DNA of 34,133 nt from a virus: positions 1-34,133 of IMG/VR virus record IMGVR_UViG_3300042938_002066; one strand, 5' to 3'. Shown here one piece after another: positions 14,601 through 22,737 of the stretch (position 1 is its first letter; each line of letters starts with the position of its first letter). The translations under genes and the position numbers were made by a program. Below the pieces are notes generated by a model. The model worked only from the letters and a program-made list of their open reading frames with translations, did no database searches and was not told where the DNA came from.

Positions 14601-15325
14601 ATACCGTCCTGCAGGAGATGGCGGAGGATCGCGTGGCGGAGGCGTTCCCGCTGCAGCACGAACTGCTCGGCCTGCCGGAGTTGGCGCCGGGCAGCAAGGG
14701 CGCGGCGGCGATCGAGGCCCGGCGGAGCAAGGGCGGCCGTCCGCTGGGGGCGCGCAACAAGCGCATCGAGGACGTGGCGCGGGCGGTGGTGGAGCACCTG
14801 GGGGATCCGCTGGTGCACTTGGTGGCGATTGCCACGGCGGGCGTGGACGAGCTGATGGCGATCGGGCTGAAGCCGTCCGAGGCGTTCGCGGAGAAGCGCC
14901 TGGCGGCCACGGCGGCGCTGCCCTATCTGCACCAGCGGCAGGCCGTGCGGGTGGACGTGAGCTCGCACCAGGTGGTGCATCTGAGCATCACGGATGGGGT
15001 GGCGCTGGCCTCGCAAAATCAAGGGGTTATCGACGCGATAGCGGTGCAGTTGGACAGCGGCGAGTTGGACAGCGACGGCAACCCGTTGAACCTGCTGGCC
15101 TTCGCGCCCACCGAGCAACTGATTGCGGATCAGGCGGGCGAGGCCACGGCGCCCACCCCCCCGCCCCCCGCGCCCGTGCCCGCCCACCCCCCCACCCCCC
15201 CCGGGGGGGGCGGTTTCGCGCCCGCGCCGCTGTCTCGTGCCCCTGCCAGCGTGGTTTCCCCCTCGTCCCGAATTTTTCGCGGATCCACCAAGCCCGCCAC
15301 CCAGGGCTGGGGGGATGAGGCATGA
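14597..15325 (+). CDS. Small terminase subunit-like DNA-packaging protein
   Basis: 242 aa from a TTG at 14597 that overlaps the previous stop; the next in-frame ATG (14618) has a ribosome site too close to use, so TTG is preferred but unsure. The motif 'RSKGGRPLGARNKR' near residues 43-56 is a basic, AT-hook-like DNA-binding stretch common at the start of phage small terminases. It is followed by a helical domain ('VARAVVEHLGDPLVHLVAIATAGVDEL', 'PSEAFAEKRLAATAALPYLHQ'). The C-terminal 50 residues are Pro/Gly-rich and encoded by long C and G runs. Its stop overlaps the large-terminase start, which supports the assignment. Confidence 0.7.
   Translation: MNTVLQEMAEDRVAEAFPLQHELLGLPELAPGSKGAAAIEARRSKGGRPLGARNKRIEDVARAVVEHLGDPLVHLVAIATAGVDELMAIGLKPSEAFAEKRLAATAALPYLHQRQAVRVDVSSHQVVHLSITDGVALASQNQGVIDAIAVQLDSGELDSDGNPLNLLAFAPTEQLIADQAGEATAPTPPPPAPVPAHPPTPPGGGGFAPAPLSRAPASVVSPSSRIFRGSTKPATQGWGDEA
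15195..15210. repeat. C8G8 homopolymer palindrome in the small-terminase 3' end
   Basis: Eight C residues (15195-15202) are followed directly by eight G residues (15203-15210), inside a 60-bp tract of C runs. This is a place where sequencing error or polymerase slippage is likely. The reading frame stays open to the ATGA overlap with the large terminase gene, so the length shown is plausible. Confidence 0.8.
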
Positions 15326-16842
15326 GCGACAACCGCATCAACATCACCTGGGCGCCCCCCGGCCCGGTGGCTTCGGCCTTCATGGCGGACCGCAGCGCAA
15401 TCTCCATCGTCAACGGGCCCGTGGGTTCGGGGAAGACCACCACCGCAATCATGAAGGGCATCCGCCTCGCTCAGGCGCAGCAGCCGTCCACCCTCCTCCG
15501 CGCGCCGGGGTTGGGGGGCGGGCAGTGGCCGGTGCGCCGCTTCAAGCTCTGCGTGGTGCGCGACACCTACCGCCAGCTCTGGCGCTCCACCATGCACAGC
15601 TGGTTCCAGCGCTTCCCCCGCACGCTGGGCACCTTCACCGGCGCCGAGAACGCGCCGGCCGCCCACGCCATCACCTTTGCCCCCGGAGACAACACCTTCG
15701 TGCAGCTCCACGTGGATTTCGTCGCGATCGGCGACCAGTCGGTGGAGGAGGTGCTGCGCGGCTACGAGCCCACCGCCTTCTACCTGAACGAGCTCGACAT
15801 GCTGGCGCAGGAAGTCTTCACCTACGCGGTGGGCCGCACCGGCCGCTTCCCCCCCATGGCCGAGGGCGGCCCCAGCTGGCACGGCATCATCGCCGACTGC
15901 AACGCCCCGGTGCTGGATAGCTGGCTCTACGAGCAAATGTTCCTGGCCACCCATGCCGAGCTGGCCGAGCGCAGCATCGCACTGTTTCGCCAGCCCGGCG
16001 GGCGCGAGCCCGGCGCCGAGAACCTGCCCAACCTCCCCGGCGGGCGCGACTACTACACCCGCCAGGCCGCCGTGAACGCGGGCGATCCCGGATACGTCAA
16101 GCGCATGGTGGACAACCAGCCCGGCTTCAGCCGCGCCGGCAAGCCCGTGTATGGCGAGTTCAACGACCTGGTGCACGTGGTCGAAGGCCTGCGCGGCGTG
16201 CCCAGCCTGCCGCTGATCGTGGGCCTGGATGCAGGCGGCTCCCCAGCCGGCGCCTTCGCCCAGCGCCTGCCCAGCGGCAAGTGGCTGGTGCTAGACGAGC
16301 TGGTGAGCGAGCCCGGCACCGGCCCCGGCCGCTACGGCGACATGCTCGCCCAGCGCATCCGCGAACGCTTCAGCGACTGGCCCGGCGGCATCGCTGGCGT
16401 GTGCGACCCCAGCGCCCTCTACGGCGCCGACCGAACCGCCGGCGATAAGGACTGGTCGGAGATCGTCGCCGCCCGCAGCGGCATCAGCATCAAGCCGGCC
16501 CCCACCAACAAGCCCACCGCCCGCTGGGAAGCCGTGCGCCGCCCCCTATCCCTGCTGATCGACGGCAGCCCCGCTTTCGCCCTGCACCCGCAATGCCGCC
16601 TGCTGCGTGCCGGCTTCAACGCCGGCTACCGCTTCCGCGCCATCGCCGGCACCACCGGCCGCTTCAACACCGACCAGGCCGAGAAAACCCACGAGAGCCA
16701 CGTGCACGACGCGCTGCAATACGCGCTGCTCTGGGGTGGCGAAGACATCGAGATCCGCGCCCGCCGTGGCGCCGAGGCCAACCGCACCGCCCGCCTTCCC
16801 ACCCAGTCCCCCGAGTGGGACGCGTACGCAGCAGGAGCCTGA
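15322..16842 (+). CDS. terL: Terminase large subunit
   Basis: 506 aa. The ATPase domain has a Walker A at 32-40 ('GPVGSGKTT') and a Walker B-like 'AFYLNELD' at 152-159, with Glu157 the probable catalytic carboxylate. The C-terminal RNase H-like nuclease domain shows Asp303 ('LIVGLDAGG'), a 'GVCDPSA' strand and a terminal 'HVHDALQYALLWG' containing Asp463, the expected three acidic positions. It translocates DNA into the prohead through the portal and cuts it. The start overlaps the small-terminase stop. By family it resembles terminases of epsilon15/BPP-1-like podoviruses. Confidence 0.93.
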   Translation: MSDNRINITWAPPGPVASAFMADRSAISIVNGPVGSGKTTTAIMKGIRLAQAQQPSTLLRAPGLGGGQWPVRRFKLCVVRDTYRQLWRSTMHSWFQRFPRTLGTFTGAENAPAAHAITFAPGDNTFVQLHVDFVAIGDQSVEEVLRGYEPTAFYLNELDMLAQEVFTYAVGRTGRFPPMAEGGPSWHGIIADCNAPVLDSWLYEQMFLATHAELAERSIALFRQPGGREPGAENLPNLPGGRDYYTRQAAVNAGDPGYVKRMVDNQPGFSRAGKPVYGEFNDLVHVVEGLRGVPSLPLIVGLDAGGSPAGAFAQRLPSGKWLVLDELVSEPGTGPGRYGDMLAQRIRERFSDWPGGIAGVCDPSALYGADRTAGDKDWSEIVAARSGISIKPAPTNKPTARWEAVRRPLSLLIDGSPAFALHPQCRLLRAGFNAGYRFRAIAGTTGRFNTDQAEKTHESHVHDALQYALLWGGEDIEIRARRGAEANRTARLPTQSPEWDAYAAGA

Positions 16843-16845
16843 TCC

Positions 16846-17193
16846 ATGGCCGTTATCACCGGCGCGCCCACCGTCACCATCGCCAGCGGGCAATCCCTGT
16901 CTTCCAGCGTCCAGCTCAACGGCGGGTTCGTGGAAGGCTTTTACATGCCCGCCGGCTGGGATGCCGCCGTGGTCAGCTTCCTGGTCTCGGAAACCAATGC
17001 CAGCTACGTGCCGCTGATCGACGCGCTGGGCGTGGAAATGCAGATCACGGTGGCCGCCAGCCGCGCCATCCAGCTGCCGCTTGGCAGCCTGCACGGCTGG
17101 AACTGGCTGCAGCTGCGCAGCGGCACCAGCGGGGCGGCGGTCAACCAGACCGCCAACCGCACCCTCACCCTGATCACCCGTCCCTACCGGTAG
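16846..17193 (+). CDS. Small beta-rich phage protein, probably structural
   Basis: 115 aa, three bases after the large terminase stop. The sequence is almost entirely beta-type: 'PTVTIASGQSLSSSVQLNGG', 'GFYMPAGWDAAVVSFLVSE', 'GVEMQITVAASRAIQLPLGSL', 'WLQLRSGTSGAAVNQTANRTLTLITR'. Similar small proteins occur in tailed phages near tail or receptor-binding genes, but I cannot name the family. Its position directly before the glycine-rich protein suggests that it belongs to the same appendage module. It ends with TAG. Confidence 0.6.
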   Translation: MAVITGAPTVTIASGQSLSSSVQLNGGFVEGFYMPAGWDAAVVSFLVSETNASYVPLIDALGVEMQITVAASRAIQLPLGSLHGWNWLQLRSGTSGAAVNQTANRTLTLITRPYR

Positions 17194-17202
17194 GACCCGA
17201 CC

Positions 17203-18156
17203 ATGAGCATCCCGTTCAACGATTGGGGCGCGCTGGGCCTCGCTGGCGCCCGCAAACTCACCACCTTCACCGCCAACGGCACCTACGCCCGCAACTCGTA
17301 TGCCCGCTTCGTTTCCATGCTCGTCGTTGGTGGCGGCGGTGGTGGTGGCTTTGGAGGCACCTACGCTGCTGTAGGCGGCGGGTCTGGCGGGGGCGGTGGT
17401 GGTGGTGCCGGCTGGATGTACGCTGTGGTTCGGGCGTCAGATGTTGGCGCCACAGAAACCATCACCGTTGGTGTTGGTGGTAGCGCAGGAACATCAGGAT
17501 CGCCAACTGGCGGCAGAGGTGGCACTTCAAGTTTCGGCACAAAATTCTACGGCGGCGGTGCTGGCGGTGGTGCTTCAGGAGGGGCGGCGGTCGCATCGGG
17601 TGGTGGTGGTGGCGGTACCAACTACAATGTACAAGCAGGTTCAGGAACCAATTTAGTAGGCGGCAACGGCATGAACTTTGCCCCAGATGGTTCTTTTGGG
17701 GGCTCAGGCTTAGGAACAAACACTTTATTTCTTGGCGGTAGTGGTGCAGGATCATCAGCCGTAGGAGTTTCGGGGCAAGGTGGTGGCGCCCTCATAGGAC
17801 CTGCTGCTGGAGGTGCTGGCGGCGGGTTTAACTCGGCAGGAACAACAGCACAGCCGGGCAATTTTGGAGGTGGGGCTAACTACAATGGAGGCAGCAATTT
17901 TGCAGTTGGAGGCGCAGCCGGTGCGCCTGGACAATCAGGCGCAGCGCCCACGTTGACATATCTTTCTACCACTGCGCCTGCGGCGGGCGGGGCTGGAGGA
18001 GGCGGCGGCCTTAGCGCAAATGGTGGCGCAGGCGGCGCGGGTGCAAACTATGGCGCCGGCGGTGGCGGTGGCGGCGCAGGTAACAGCACCAACAGCTTTG
18101 TTGGTGGCGTCGGCGGCGCAGGCGCGCCGGGCGTCGTCATCATCATGGAGTGGTGA
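17203..18156 (+). CDS. Glycine-rich adhesin-like protein
   Basis: 317 aa. A short N-terminal domain ('KLTTFTANGTYARNSYARFVSMLVVGGGGGGG') leads into about 260 residues of Gly-rich sequence with Ser, Ala, Asn and Thr, ending in a hydrophobic strand ('GAPGVVIIMEW'). This is the pattern of glycine-rich domains that pack as polyglycine-II bundles in phage receptor-binding adhesins. From about 17450 the DNA is clearly richer in A/T and in GGT/GGA/TCA codons than neighbouring genes, suggesting separate ancestry. Its site between terminase and portal is odd for a tail tip gene. A host-recognition role is inferred. Confidence 0.7.
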   Translation: MSIPFNDWGALGLAGARKLTTFTANGTYARNSYARFVSMLVVGGGGGGGFGGTYAAVGGGSGGGGGGGAGWMYAVVRASDVGATETITVGVGGSAGTSGSPTGGRGGTSSFGTKFYGGGAGGGASGGAAVASGGGGGGTNYNVQAGSGTNLVGGNGMNFAPDGSFGGSGLGTNTLFLGGSGAGSSAVGVSGQGGGALIGPAAGGAGGGFNSAGTTAQPGNFGGGANYNGGSNFAVGGAAGAPGQSGAAPTLTYLSTTAPAAGGAGGGGGLSANGGAGGAGANYGAGGGGGGAGNSTNSFVGGVGGAGAPGVVIIMEW

Positions 18157-18158
18157 TC

Positions 18159-18365
18159 ATGACAACAGCCCCCGTGCCCCCTGTGGAAAATGAAGCAGAT
18201 CCCACACCAGAGCCGCCCCCCATACGTCGCTACCTGGTGCTGAACGACCAGGGCGAACCGGTGAACATCACGCTGTGGGACGGCATCACGCCCTGGCATC
18301 CCGGCGAAGGCCTGCGCGCCGTGCCAGAGCCAGAGCCAGAGCCAGAGCCAGAGGCAGCACCCTGA
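18159..18365 (+). CDS. Small acidic protein with PE repeat, linked to the adhesin gene
   Basis: 68 aa from the ATG at 18159 (GGAG 8 nt upstream); a GTG at 18150 overlapping the previous gene is less likely. The core 'RYLVLNDQGEPVNITLWDGITPWHPGEG' looks like a small beta domain, flanked by a Pro/Glu-rich N-terminus and a C-terminus of alternating Pro-Glu. Small genes following adhesin genes sometimes encode assembly factors, but nothing proves that here. Confidence 0.6.
   Translation: MTTAPVPPVENEADPTPEPPPIRRYLVLNDQGEPVNITLWDGITPWHPGEGLRAVPEPEPEPEPEAAP
18324..18353 (+). repeat. Five tandem CCAGAG hexamers
   Basis: Five perfect copies of CCAGAG encode part of the C-terminal Pro-Glu run of the 68-aa protein. 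Copy-number change would keep the reading frame and alter only the length of this tail. Confidence 0.9.
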
Positions 18366-18415
18366 CATGGCCGCCCACCCGCTCACGTAACCCCGCGCCC
18401 CGAAAGGCCCCCATC

Positions 18416-18742
18416 ATGTCCACCCGAAACACCTTTGGCTCGCCTAAAGGGGCAGTCACCAACAACACACGGCGCCCTAGCAGCTCCGTCTCGCAGGACA
18501 GGGGCGGTGCAACGATCAAAAGCACCGGCATTGCCTTCGTGGCATCGAGCACCTTCACCGACAGCAACAACGGCTTCGCCGCGGTGCAGATCGGCATGCG
18601 CGTCAAGGTGCGCGGCTCCGCGCTCAATTCCCGCGCGTGGGAAGTCATTGGCAAAGCCAGCGACGGTCAGATCGCCGTGCGTCCGCAGCAGGTGCAAGCC
18701 GAGGCGGCGGGCGCGGCCGTCACCATTACAATCGAGGGCTGA
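18416..18742 (+). CDS. Small beta-domain structural-type protein
   Basis: 108 aa from the ATG at 18416 with an AAGG site 8-9 nt upstream. After a polar N-terminus, residues about 36-108 ('GIAFVASSTFTDSNNGFAAVQIGMRVKVRGSALNSRAWEVIGKASDGQIAVRP', then 'GAAVTITI') follow the pattern of a small beta domain repeatedly seen in phage head and tail decoration proteins ('G..I.VsGS..N...y.V...'). It is probably a virion or appendage component. The exact role is unknown. Confidence 0.55.
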   Translation: MSTRNTFGSPKGAVTNNTRRPSSSVSQDRGGATIKSTGIAFVASSTFTDSNNGFAAVQIGMRVKVRGSALNSRAWEVIGKASDGQIAVRPQQVQAEAAGAAVTITIEG

Positions 18743-18746
18743 GGCC

Positions 18747-18965
18747 ATGGGTTTCCTTGGCGGCGGCGGCGGCGGCAGCAGCGCGCCACCGGTCATCCCG
18801 GCCCCGGCGCCGGTGCGCGACGATGCCAGCGTGATGGGTGCCGCGGCCGAGGAACGCCGCCGCATCGCCGCCCAGCGCGGCCGGGCCAGCACCATCCTGG
18901 GCAATGCCAGCAGCTACCTGCCGGGCGGCGACATCAAGCCCACCCTCACGGGGGCTGGCGCATGA
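18747..18965 (+). CDS. Small conserved podovirus protein upstream of portal
   Basis: 72 aa; GAGGG is 8 nt upstream of the ATG. It opens with 'MGFLGGGGGGSSAPPVIPAPAP' in pattern (Gly-rich then Pro/Ala-rich), followed by a charged helix ('AAAEERRRIAAQRGRASTILG') and a short tail. Small proteins with this Pro-rich plus 'RRR...RGRASTIL' layout are common next to the portal gene in short-tailed phages. Their function is not established. The end overlaps the next start. Confidence 0.65.
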   Translation: MGFLGGGGGGSSAPPVIPAPAPVRDDASVMGAAAEERRRIAAQRGRASTILGNASSYLPGGDIKPTLTGAGA

Positions 18966-19315
18966 TGCACATCGACGAGTTGATCGGTGCCATCGACAAC
19001 GCCGAAGGGCCCAACGCCACGCTGGACCGCCTGGTGGCCGAGCGCCTCGGCAAGCCTTGGGCCAGCTACACCGGCAACTTCGCCGCCGCGCGCAGCGCGC
19101 TGCCGGAAGGCTGGGGCTACACGGTGGACCACTACCCCGGCCGCGTGCCGTATGGCGAGGCGACGGGCCCCAAGGCGCTGGGCTATGTCCGCATCGCCGC
19201 CACCGCCGCCACCGCCGAGCTGGCGCTGCTGTCCGCCGCCATGCGGGCGCAGAAGCACCTGCGCTCTCAGGCGCCGATCGGCACGCCCCACAAGGAGCCC
19301 GCGCATGGCGCTTGA
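18962..19315 (+). CDS. Unknown small protein upstream of portal (possibly ABA-sandwich-like)
   Basis: 117 aa. Two consecutive ATG codons begin at 18962, overlapping the previous stop. The middle 'FAAARSALPEGWGYTVDHYPGR' and the Ala-rich helix 'RIAATAATAELALLSAAMRAQKH' resemble the 'Phage ABA sandwich' family in layout, but this match is weak and from memory. It overlaps the start of the portal gene by 11 nt. No function can be assigned. Confidence 0.55.
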   Translation: MMHIDELIGAIDNAEGPNATLDRLVAERLGKPWASYTGNFAAARSALPEGWGYTVDHYPGRVPYGEATGPKALGYVRIAATAATAELALLSAAMRAQKHLRSQAPIGTPHKEPAHGA

Positions 19316-20894
19316 TCCCAAGGCGATCCAGGCCCGCAAGCAGCAGCTGAAGGCGCAGCGCGGCACCTTCGAAACCCACTGGCAGGAGGTGGCGGAGCGC
19401 GTGCTGCCCTCGCGCGAATTCAGCACCAGGTCCGCGCCCGGCGCCAAGCGCAGCACCACCAAGATATACAACACCGCGCCGGTGCTGGCGTGCCAGCAGC
19501 TCGCCGCCAGCCTGCACGGCATGCTGGTGTCGCCGGCCCTGCGCTGGGTGGCGCTGCGCCCGCTGGCCGGGGAGGCCAACAGCCCCGCCGCCCGCGCCTG
19601 GTTCGAAGACGCCACGGAGCGGATGCACGGCGTGTTCCAGTCCCCTGGCAGCGGCTTCACCTCCGCCAGTGCGGAATTCCTGCAAGACCTGGTGGCGTTC
19701 GGATCCGGCATCATGTTCGCTCCTGATCGCGGCCGGCGCGGCCCGGGCTTCCAATCCGTGCCGCTCGCCGAATGCCTCTACGCCGAGAACGCCGAGGGCC
19801 GCGTCGATACGCTCTACCGCGACTACGAGCTGCCGGCGCGCGAGGTGCTGCGCCTCTGGCCAGATACCACCCCCGCCCGCCTGCGCGCCGTGGCGGAAAA
19901 GGAGCCCGACAAGGCCATCCCCATCACCCACGCCGTGGAGCCGGACGGCCGCGGCGGCTGGGACAGCTGCTGGTGCACCGAGGCGGATTACCTGGAGCAT
20001 GGGCGCTTCCAGGAATTCCCCTACATCGTCGCCCGCTGGTCCAAGCGCAGCGGCGAGACCTACGGCACCGGCCCCGGCATGGACGCCCTGCCCGACGTGA
20101 AACTGCTGAACGAGCTGGAAAAGCTGAACCTGCGCGGCCTGGCTAAGGCAATCGACCCGCCCATCATGGTGCCGGACGATGGCTTCCTAAGCCCCGCGCC
20201 CAACTTCAACCCCGGCGCCATCAACTACTTCCGCAGTGATGCCCGCCACCTGGACCGCGTGGGCGGCATCGACACCGGCAGCAAGCCGCAATTGGCCGAA
20301 GCCAAGATCGAGCAGCTGCAGCAGCGCGTGCGGGATATCTTTTACACCACCTGGCTGAACCTGCCGGCTCAGCCGAACATGACCGCCACGGAGATCCTCC
20401 AGCGCCGCGACGAATACCTGCGCCTGTTCAGCCCCATCACCCACCGGCTGATCAATGAATTCCTTGCCCCGGTGGTCGAACGCACCTGGGCGATCATGTG
20501 GCGCAACCGCATGTTCGCCCCGATCCCGCAGGAGCTGCAGGGCCGCGGCTGGACGGTGGAATACCAGAGCCCCCTGGTGCGTGCCCAACGCGCGGCGGAT
20601 GCGGAAGCGGTGGTGCGCTGGATGCAGGGCATGCAGCCGCTGGTCGCCGCCGATCCGCGCGTGTTGCAGGCGGTGGATACCGACGAGGCCGCCCGCTACC
20701 TCGCCGACCGCCTCGGCGCCCCCGCCCGCATCGTCCGCACCCCGCAGCAGCTCGCCGCCATCCGCGAAGCCGCTGCCCAGGCCGAGCAGCAACAGGCCCA
20801 GGTGGCCATGGCCCGCCAGGCGGCCGGCACCGCGAAAGACGGCGCCAGCGCGCTCTCCACCCTGGCCGGCATCGGGGGAGGGCAGCCGGCGTGA
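19305..20894 (+). CDS. Portal (head-tail connector) protein
   Basis: 529 aa, close to T7 gp8 (536 aa). AAGGAG is about 7 nt upstream of the ATG. The N-terminus 'RGTFETHWQEVAERVLPSR', then 'YNTAPVLACQQLAASLHGMLVSPALRWVALR' and 'FLQDLVAFGSGIMFA' match the head-tail connector family of T7-like and epsilon15-like podoviruses. 'QQRVRDIFYTTWLN', 'MTATEILQRRDEYLRLFSPI' and a C-terminal Gln/Ala-rich helix complete it. It forms the dodecameric ring through which DNA is packed by the terminase and later ejected; adaptor and nozzle attach to it. Confidence 0.92.
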   Translation: MALDPKAIQARKQQLKAQRGTFETHWQEVAERVLPSREFSTRSAPGAKRSTTKIYNTAPVLACQQLAASLHGMLVSPALRWVALRPLAGEANSPAARAWFEDATERMHGVFQSPGSGFTSASAEFLQDLVAFGSGIMFAPDRGRRGPGFQSVPLAECLYAENAEGRVDTLYRDYELPAREVLRLWPDTTPARLRAVAEKEPDKAIPITHAVEPDGRGGWDSCWCTEADYLEHGRFQEFPYIVARWSKRSGETYGTGPGMDALPDVKLLNELEKLNLRGLAKAIDPPIMVPDDGFLSPAPNFNPGAINYFRSDARHLDRVGGIDTGSKPQLAEAKIEQLQQRVRDIFYTTWLNLPAQPNMTATEILQRRDEYLRLFSPITHRLINEFLAPVVERTWAIMWRNRMFAPIPQELQGRGWTVEYQSPLVRAQRAADAEAVVRWMQGMQPLVAADPRVLQAVDTDEAARYLADRLGAPARIVRTPQQLAAIREAAAQAEQQQAQVAMARQAAGTAKDGASALSTLAGIGGGQPA

Positions 20895-21190
20895 TGACCT
20901 GCACCAGGTGCACCGGCTGGCCGTGCCGCTGCGCTTCCATGGATAGCGCCACTGCGTTGCCGCTGCCCGGGCTGCAACCGCAGCACGATCCGGTGAACCA
21001 CCCGGCGCACTACACGCAGCACCCCAGCGGCGTGGAGTGCATCACCATCACCCAGCACATGAGTTTCTGCCTCGGCAACGCCGTGAAATACATCTGGCGC
21101 GCCGACCTGAAGGCCGATGCCCTCGAGGACCTGCGCAAAGCCCGCTGGTATATCGAGCAGGAACTGCGCCGCCGCGGGGCCACGCCCTGA
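20894..21190 (+). CDS. DUF3310 family protein
   Basis: 98 aa. The ATG overlaps the portal stop (TGATG); an ATG at 20939 could be an alternative start. The domain 'DPVNHPAHYTQHPSGVECITITQHMSFCLGNAVKYIWRADLK', followed by 'LEDLRKARWYIEQEL', is the full DUF3310 signature, including the 'VNHPxHY' and 'GNAxKYxxR' motifs. DUF3310 proteins are common in phages and usually lie among nucleotide or early genes; their biochemical role is not established. The first 15 residues contain four Cys (CTRC..CRC), possibly a metal site. Finding it inside the capsid operon is less usual. Confidence 0.88.
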   Translation: MTCTRCTGWPCRCASMDSATALPLPGLQPQHDPVNHPAHYTQHPSGVECITITQHMSFCLGNAVKYIWRADLKADALEDLRKARWYIEQELRRRGATP

Positions 21191-21507
21191 TGCGCATCTT
21201 CCAAACCTGGCGCGAGCGCCGCCGGCTGGTGGAGGACGAGCGCGCGGCGCGGGATGCCCGGGCCGGGCTGGTGATGGATTACCGCTTCGTGTTCCGCGGC
21301 GAGGCCGGGCAGCGCGTGCTGGCCGACATCCTGCGCCGCGCCGGCGTGATGACCGACCCCTTCCGCCCCGACGAGCGGGAAACCGCCTACCAGCTCGGCA
21401 TGCGCCGGCTGGGGATGGAAATCGTCGAGATGATCAACAGCGACCCCGACGCGCACCTGGCGCTTCTGACCGTCGGGGACACAGAGGAGATCCTGCGCAA
21501 TGTCTGA
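21190..21507 (+). CDS. Bbp19-like phage protein
   Basis: 105 aa, overlapping the DUF3310 stop (TGATG). The core 'YRFVFRGEAGQRVLADILRRAGVMTDPFRPDERETAYQLGMRRLGMEIVEMI' matches the Bbp19-like domain named after Bordetella phage BPP-1, found between portal and capsid genes of related podoviruses. An N-terminal basic helix ('TWRERRRLVEDERAARDAR') precedes it. The molecular function is not known to me. The assignment supports a BPP-1-like structural module. Confidence 0.8.
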   Translation: MRIFQTWRERRRLVEDERAARDARAGLVMDYRFVFRGEAGQRVLADILRRAGVMTDPFRPDERETAYQLGMRRLGMEIVEMINSDPDAHLALLTVGDTEEILRNV

Positions 21508-21835
21508 CAACTTCATCCCGGCCAAAGCTCGCGGCTCGGGCATGACCGGCGTGTCCGCGGTCGGATACGACAGCTACACCAAATCGGAGATGCGAATTCT
21601 GCAGACGTTGCTGGACGCGGTGCAACCGTGTGGGGGCAGCAACTTGATCAACCGCGCCACGCTCAAGACCAGTGCCAACAAAATGCGGGAACTGTTTTAC
21701 AACGGTTGGGTCAACGGCGCAGGCTCCAGAGATGATCGCGGCAGCGGCAACACGCCAGAAAGCTCTTGGTGGTGGTTGACCAAGGCAGGCGAAGCTGTCG
21801 CGCGCAAGGTGCTGAATAAGGAACTCGCGGCATGA
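21500..21835 (+). CDS. Unknown protein, possibly winged-helix
   Basis: 111 aa, overlapping the previous gene by 8 nt with a GGAG about 10 nt upstream. 'SYTKSEMRILQTLLDAV' and 'NKMRELFYNGWVNGAG', then 'SSWWWLTKAGEAVARKVL', read like a small winged-helix fold (helix, helix, hairpin, helix), but this is only a pattern impression. Codon use is less GC-extreme than in the capsid genes around it, which may mark a later insertion. It overlaps the scaffold gene start (ATGA). Confidence 0.6.
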   Translation: MSDNFIPAKARGSGMTGVSAVGYDSYTKSEMRILQTLLDAVQPCGGSNLINRATLKTSANKMRELFYNGWVNGAGSRDDRGSGNTPESSWWWLTKAGEAVARKVLNKELAA

Positions 21836-22737
21836 GCGAAACCGCCCCCGCCCCCACCACCGTGCTGGGCAGCAGCGCCGCCGCCCCCCCCGCCACCCCG
21901 GCGCCGGCCGCCGCCGCGCCGGCCGCCACCGCCCCGGCGCCCGCGGCCCCCACCGACACCCGCGCCTGGCTGCCGGAAGGCTACCGCACCGACCCCACCT
22001 TCAAGGACATCGGTGACATCGAGGTGCTGGCCAAGTCCTACAAAAACGCCGCCAGCCTGATCGGCGCCGACAAGGCCACCGTGCTGCGCATCCCCACCGA
22101 CCCCGCCAGCGCAGACATGGGCGAGATCTACAACCGCCTCGGCCGGCCAGAGAGCCCGGAGAAGTATTCCGCCTGGGAAGGCGCCCCGATCGGCGAAGCC
22201 GCCGTGCCGGAGCTGCGCGCCAAGTTCCACGAGGCCGGCCTGTCCGACGCCCAGGCCAAGGCGGTGGTGGGCCTCTACGCCGAGCAGACCCAGACCGCCG
22301 TGGTGCAACGCCAGGCGCAGGACACCCAGGTGGCCGAAGCCACCATCGCCGACCTCAAGCGCGAATGGGGCGATGCCTTCGGCGACCGCCTGCTGCGCGC
22401 CGAGCGCGCCCTGCTGGATACCGGCGGTGAAGACCTGCTGGCCCTGTTCCAGCAGGCTCGCGGCCCCGACGGCGCGCCGCTGGCCAGCAACGCCGCCATG
22501 ATCCGCGCCCTGGCCAAGATGGGCGAACGCATCGCTGAGCCCAGCACCCTGCGCGGCACCAACGGCAACAGCGGCGCCGGCCCCCGCACCCCGGCGGATG
22601 CCCAGGCCGAGATTGCCAAGCTCACCAACGACCGCGCCTTCTACGAAGTGCTGAAGGATCGGTTCCATCCGGAGTATCCGGGGAAGAAACAGTTGTGGGT
22701 CACACTGCACCAGCAGGCGTTTCCCAGCGCGGCGTAA
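21832..22737 (+). CDS. Scaffolding (capsid assembly) protein
   Basis: 301 aa. A disordered Ala/Pro-rich N-terminus (about 1-40) leads to 'WLPEGYRTDPTFKDIGDIEVLAKSYKNAASLIG', 'IYNRLGRPESPEKYS' and a long helical region, typical of podovirus and related scaffold proteins. The C-terminal 'AQAEIAKLTNDRAFYEVLKDRFHPEYPGKKQLWVTLHQQAF' is the expected short basic helical end that contacts the capsid protein. It guides prohead assembly and then leaves. It directly precedes the capsid gene but is separated from it by a 263-bp non-coding leader. Confidence 0.85.
   Translation: MSETAPAPTTVLGSSAAAPPATPAPAAAAPAATAPAPAAPTDTRAWLPEGYRTDPTFKDIGDIEVLAKSYKNAASLIGADKATVLRIPTDPASADMGEIYNRLGRPESPEKYSAWEGAPIGEAAVPELRAKFHEAGLSDAQAKAVVGLYAEQTQTAVVQRQAQDTQVAEATIADLKREWGDAFGDRLLRAERALLDTGGEDLLALFQQARGPDGAPLASNAAMIRALAKMGERIAEPSTLRGTNGNSGAGPRTPADAQAEIAKLTNDRAFYEVLKDRFHPEYPGKKQLWVTLHQQAFPSAA

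Noticed and set aside
16846-18742. Diversity-generating retroelement, because the virion module resembles BPP-1
   Set aside because: No reverse transcriptase, template repeat or Mtd-like variable gene was found anywhere in the window.
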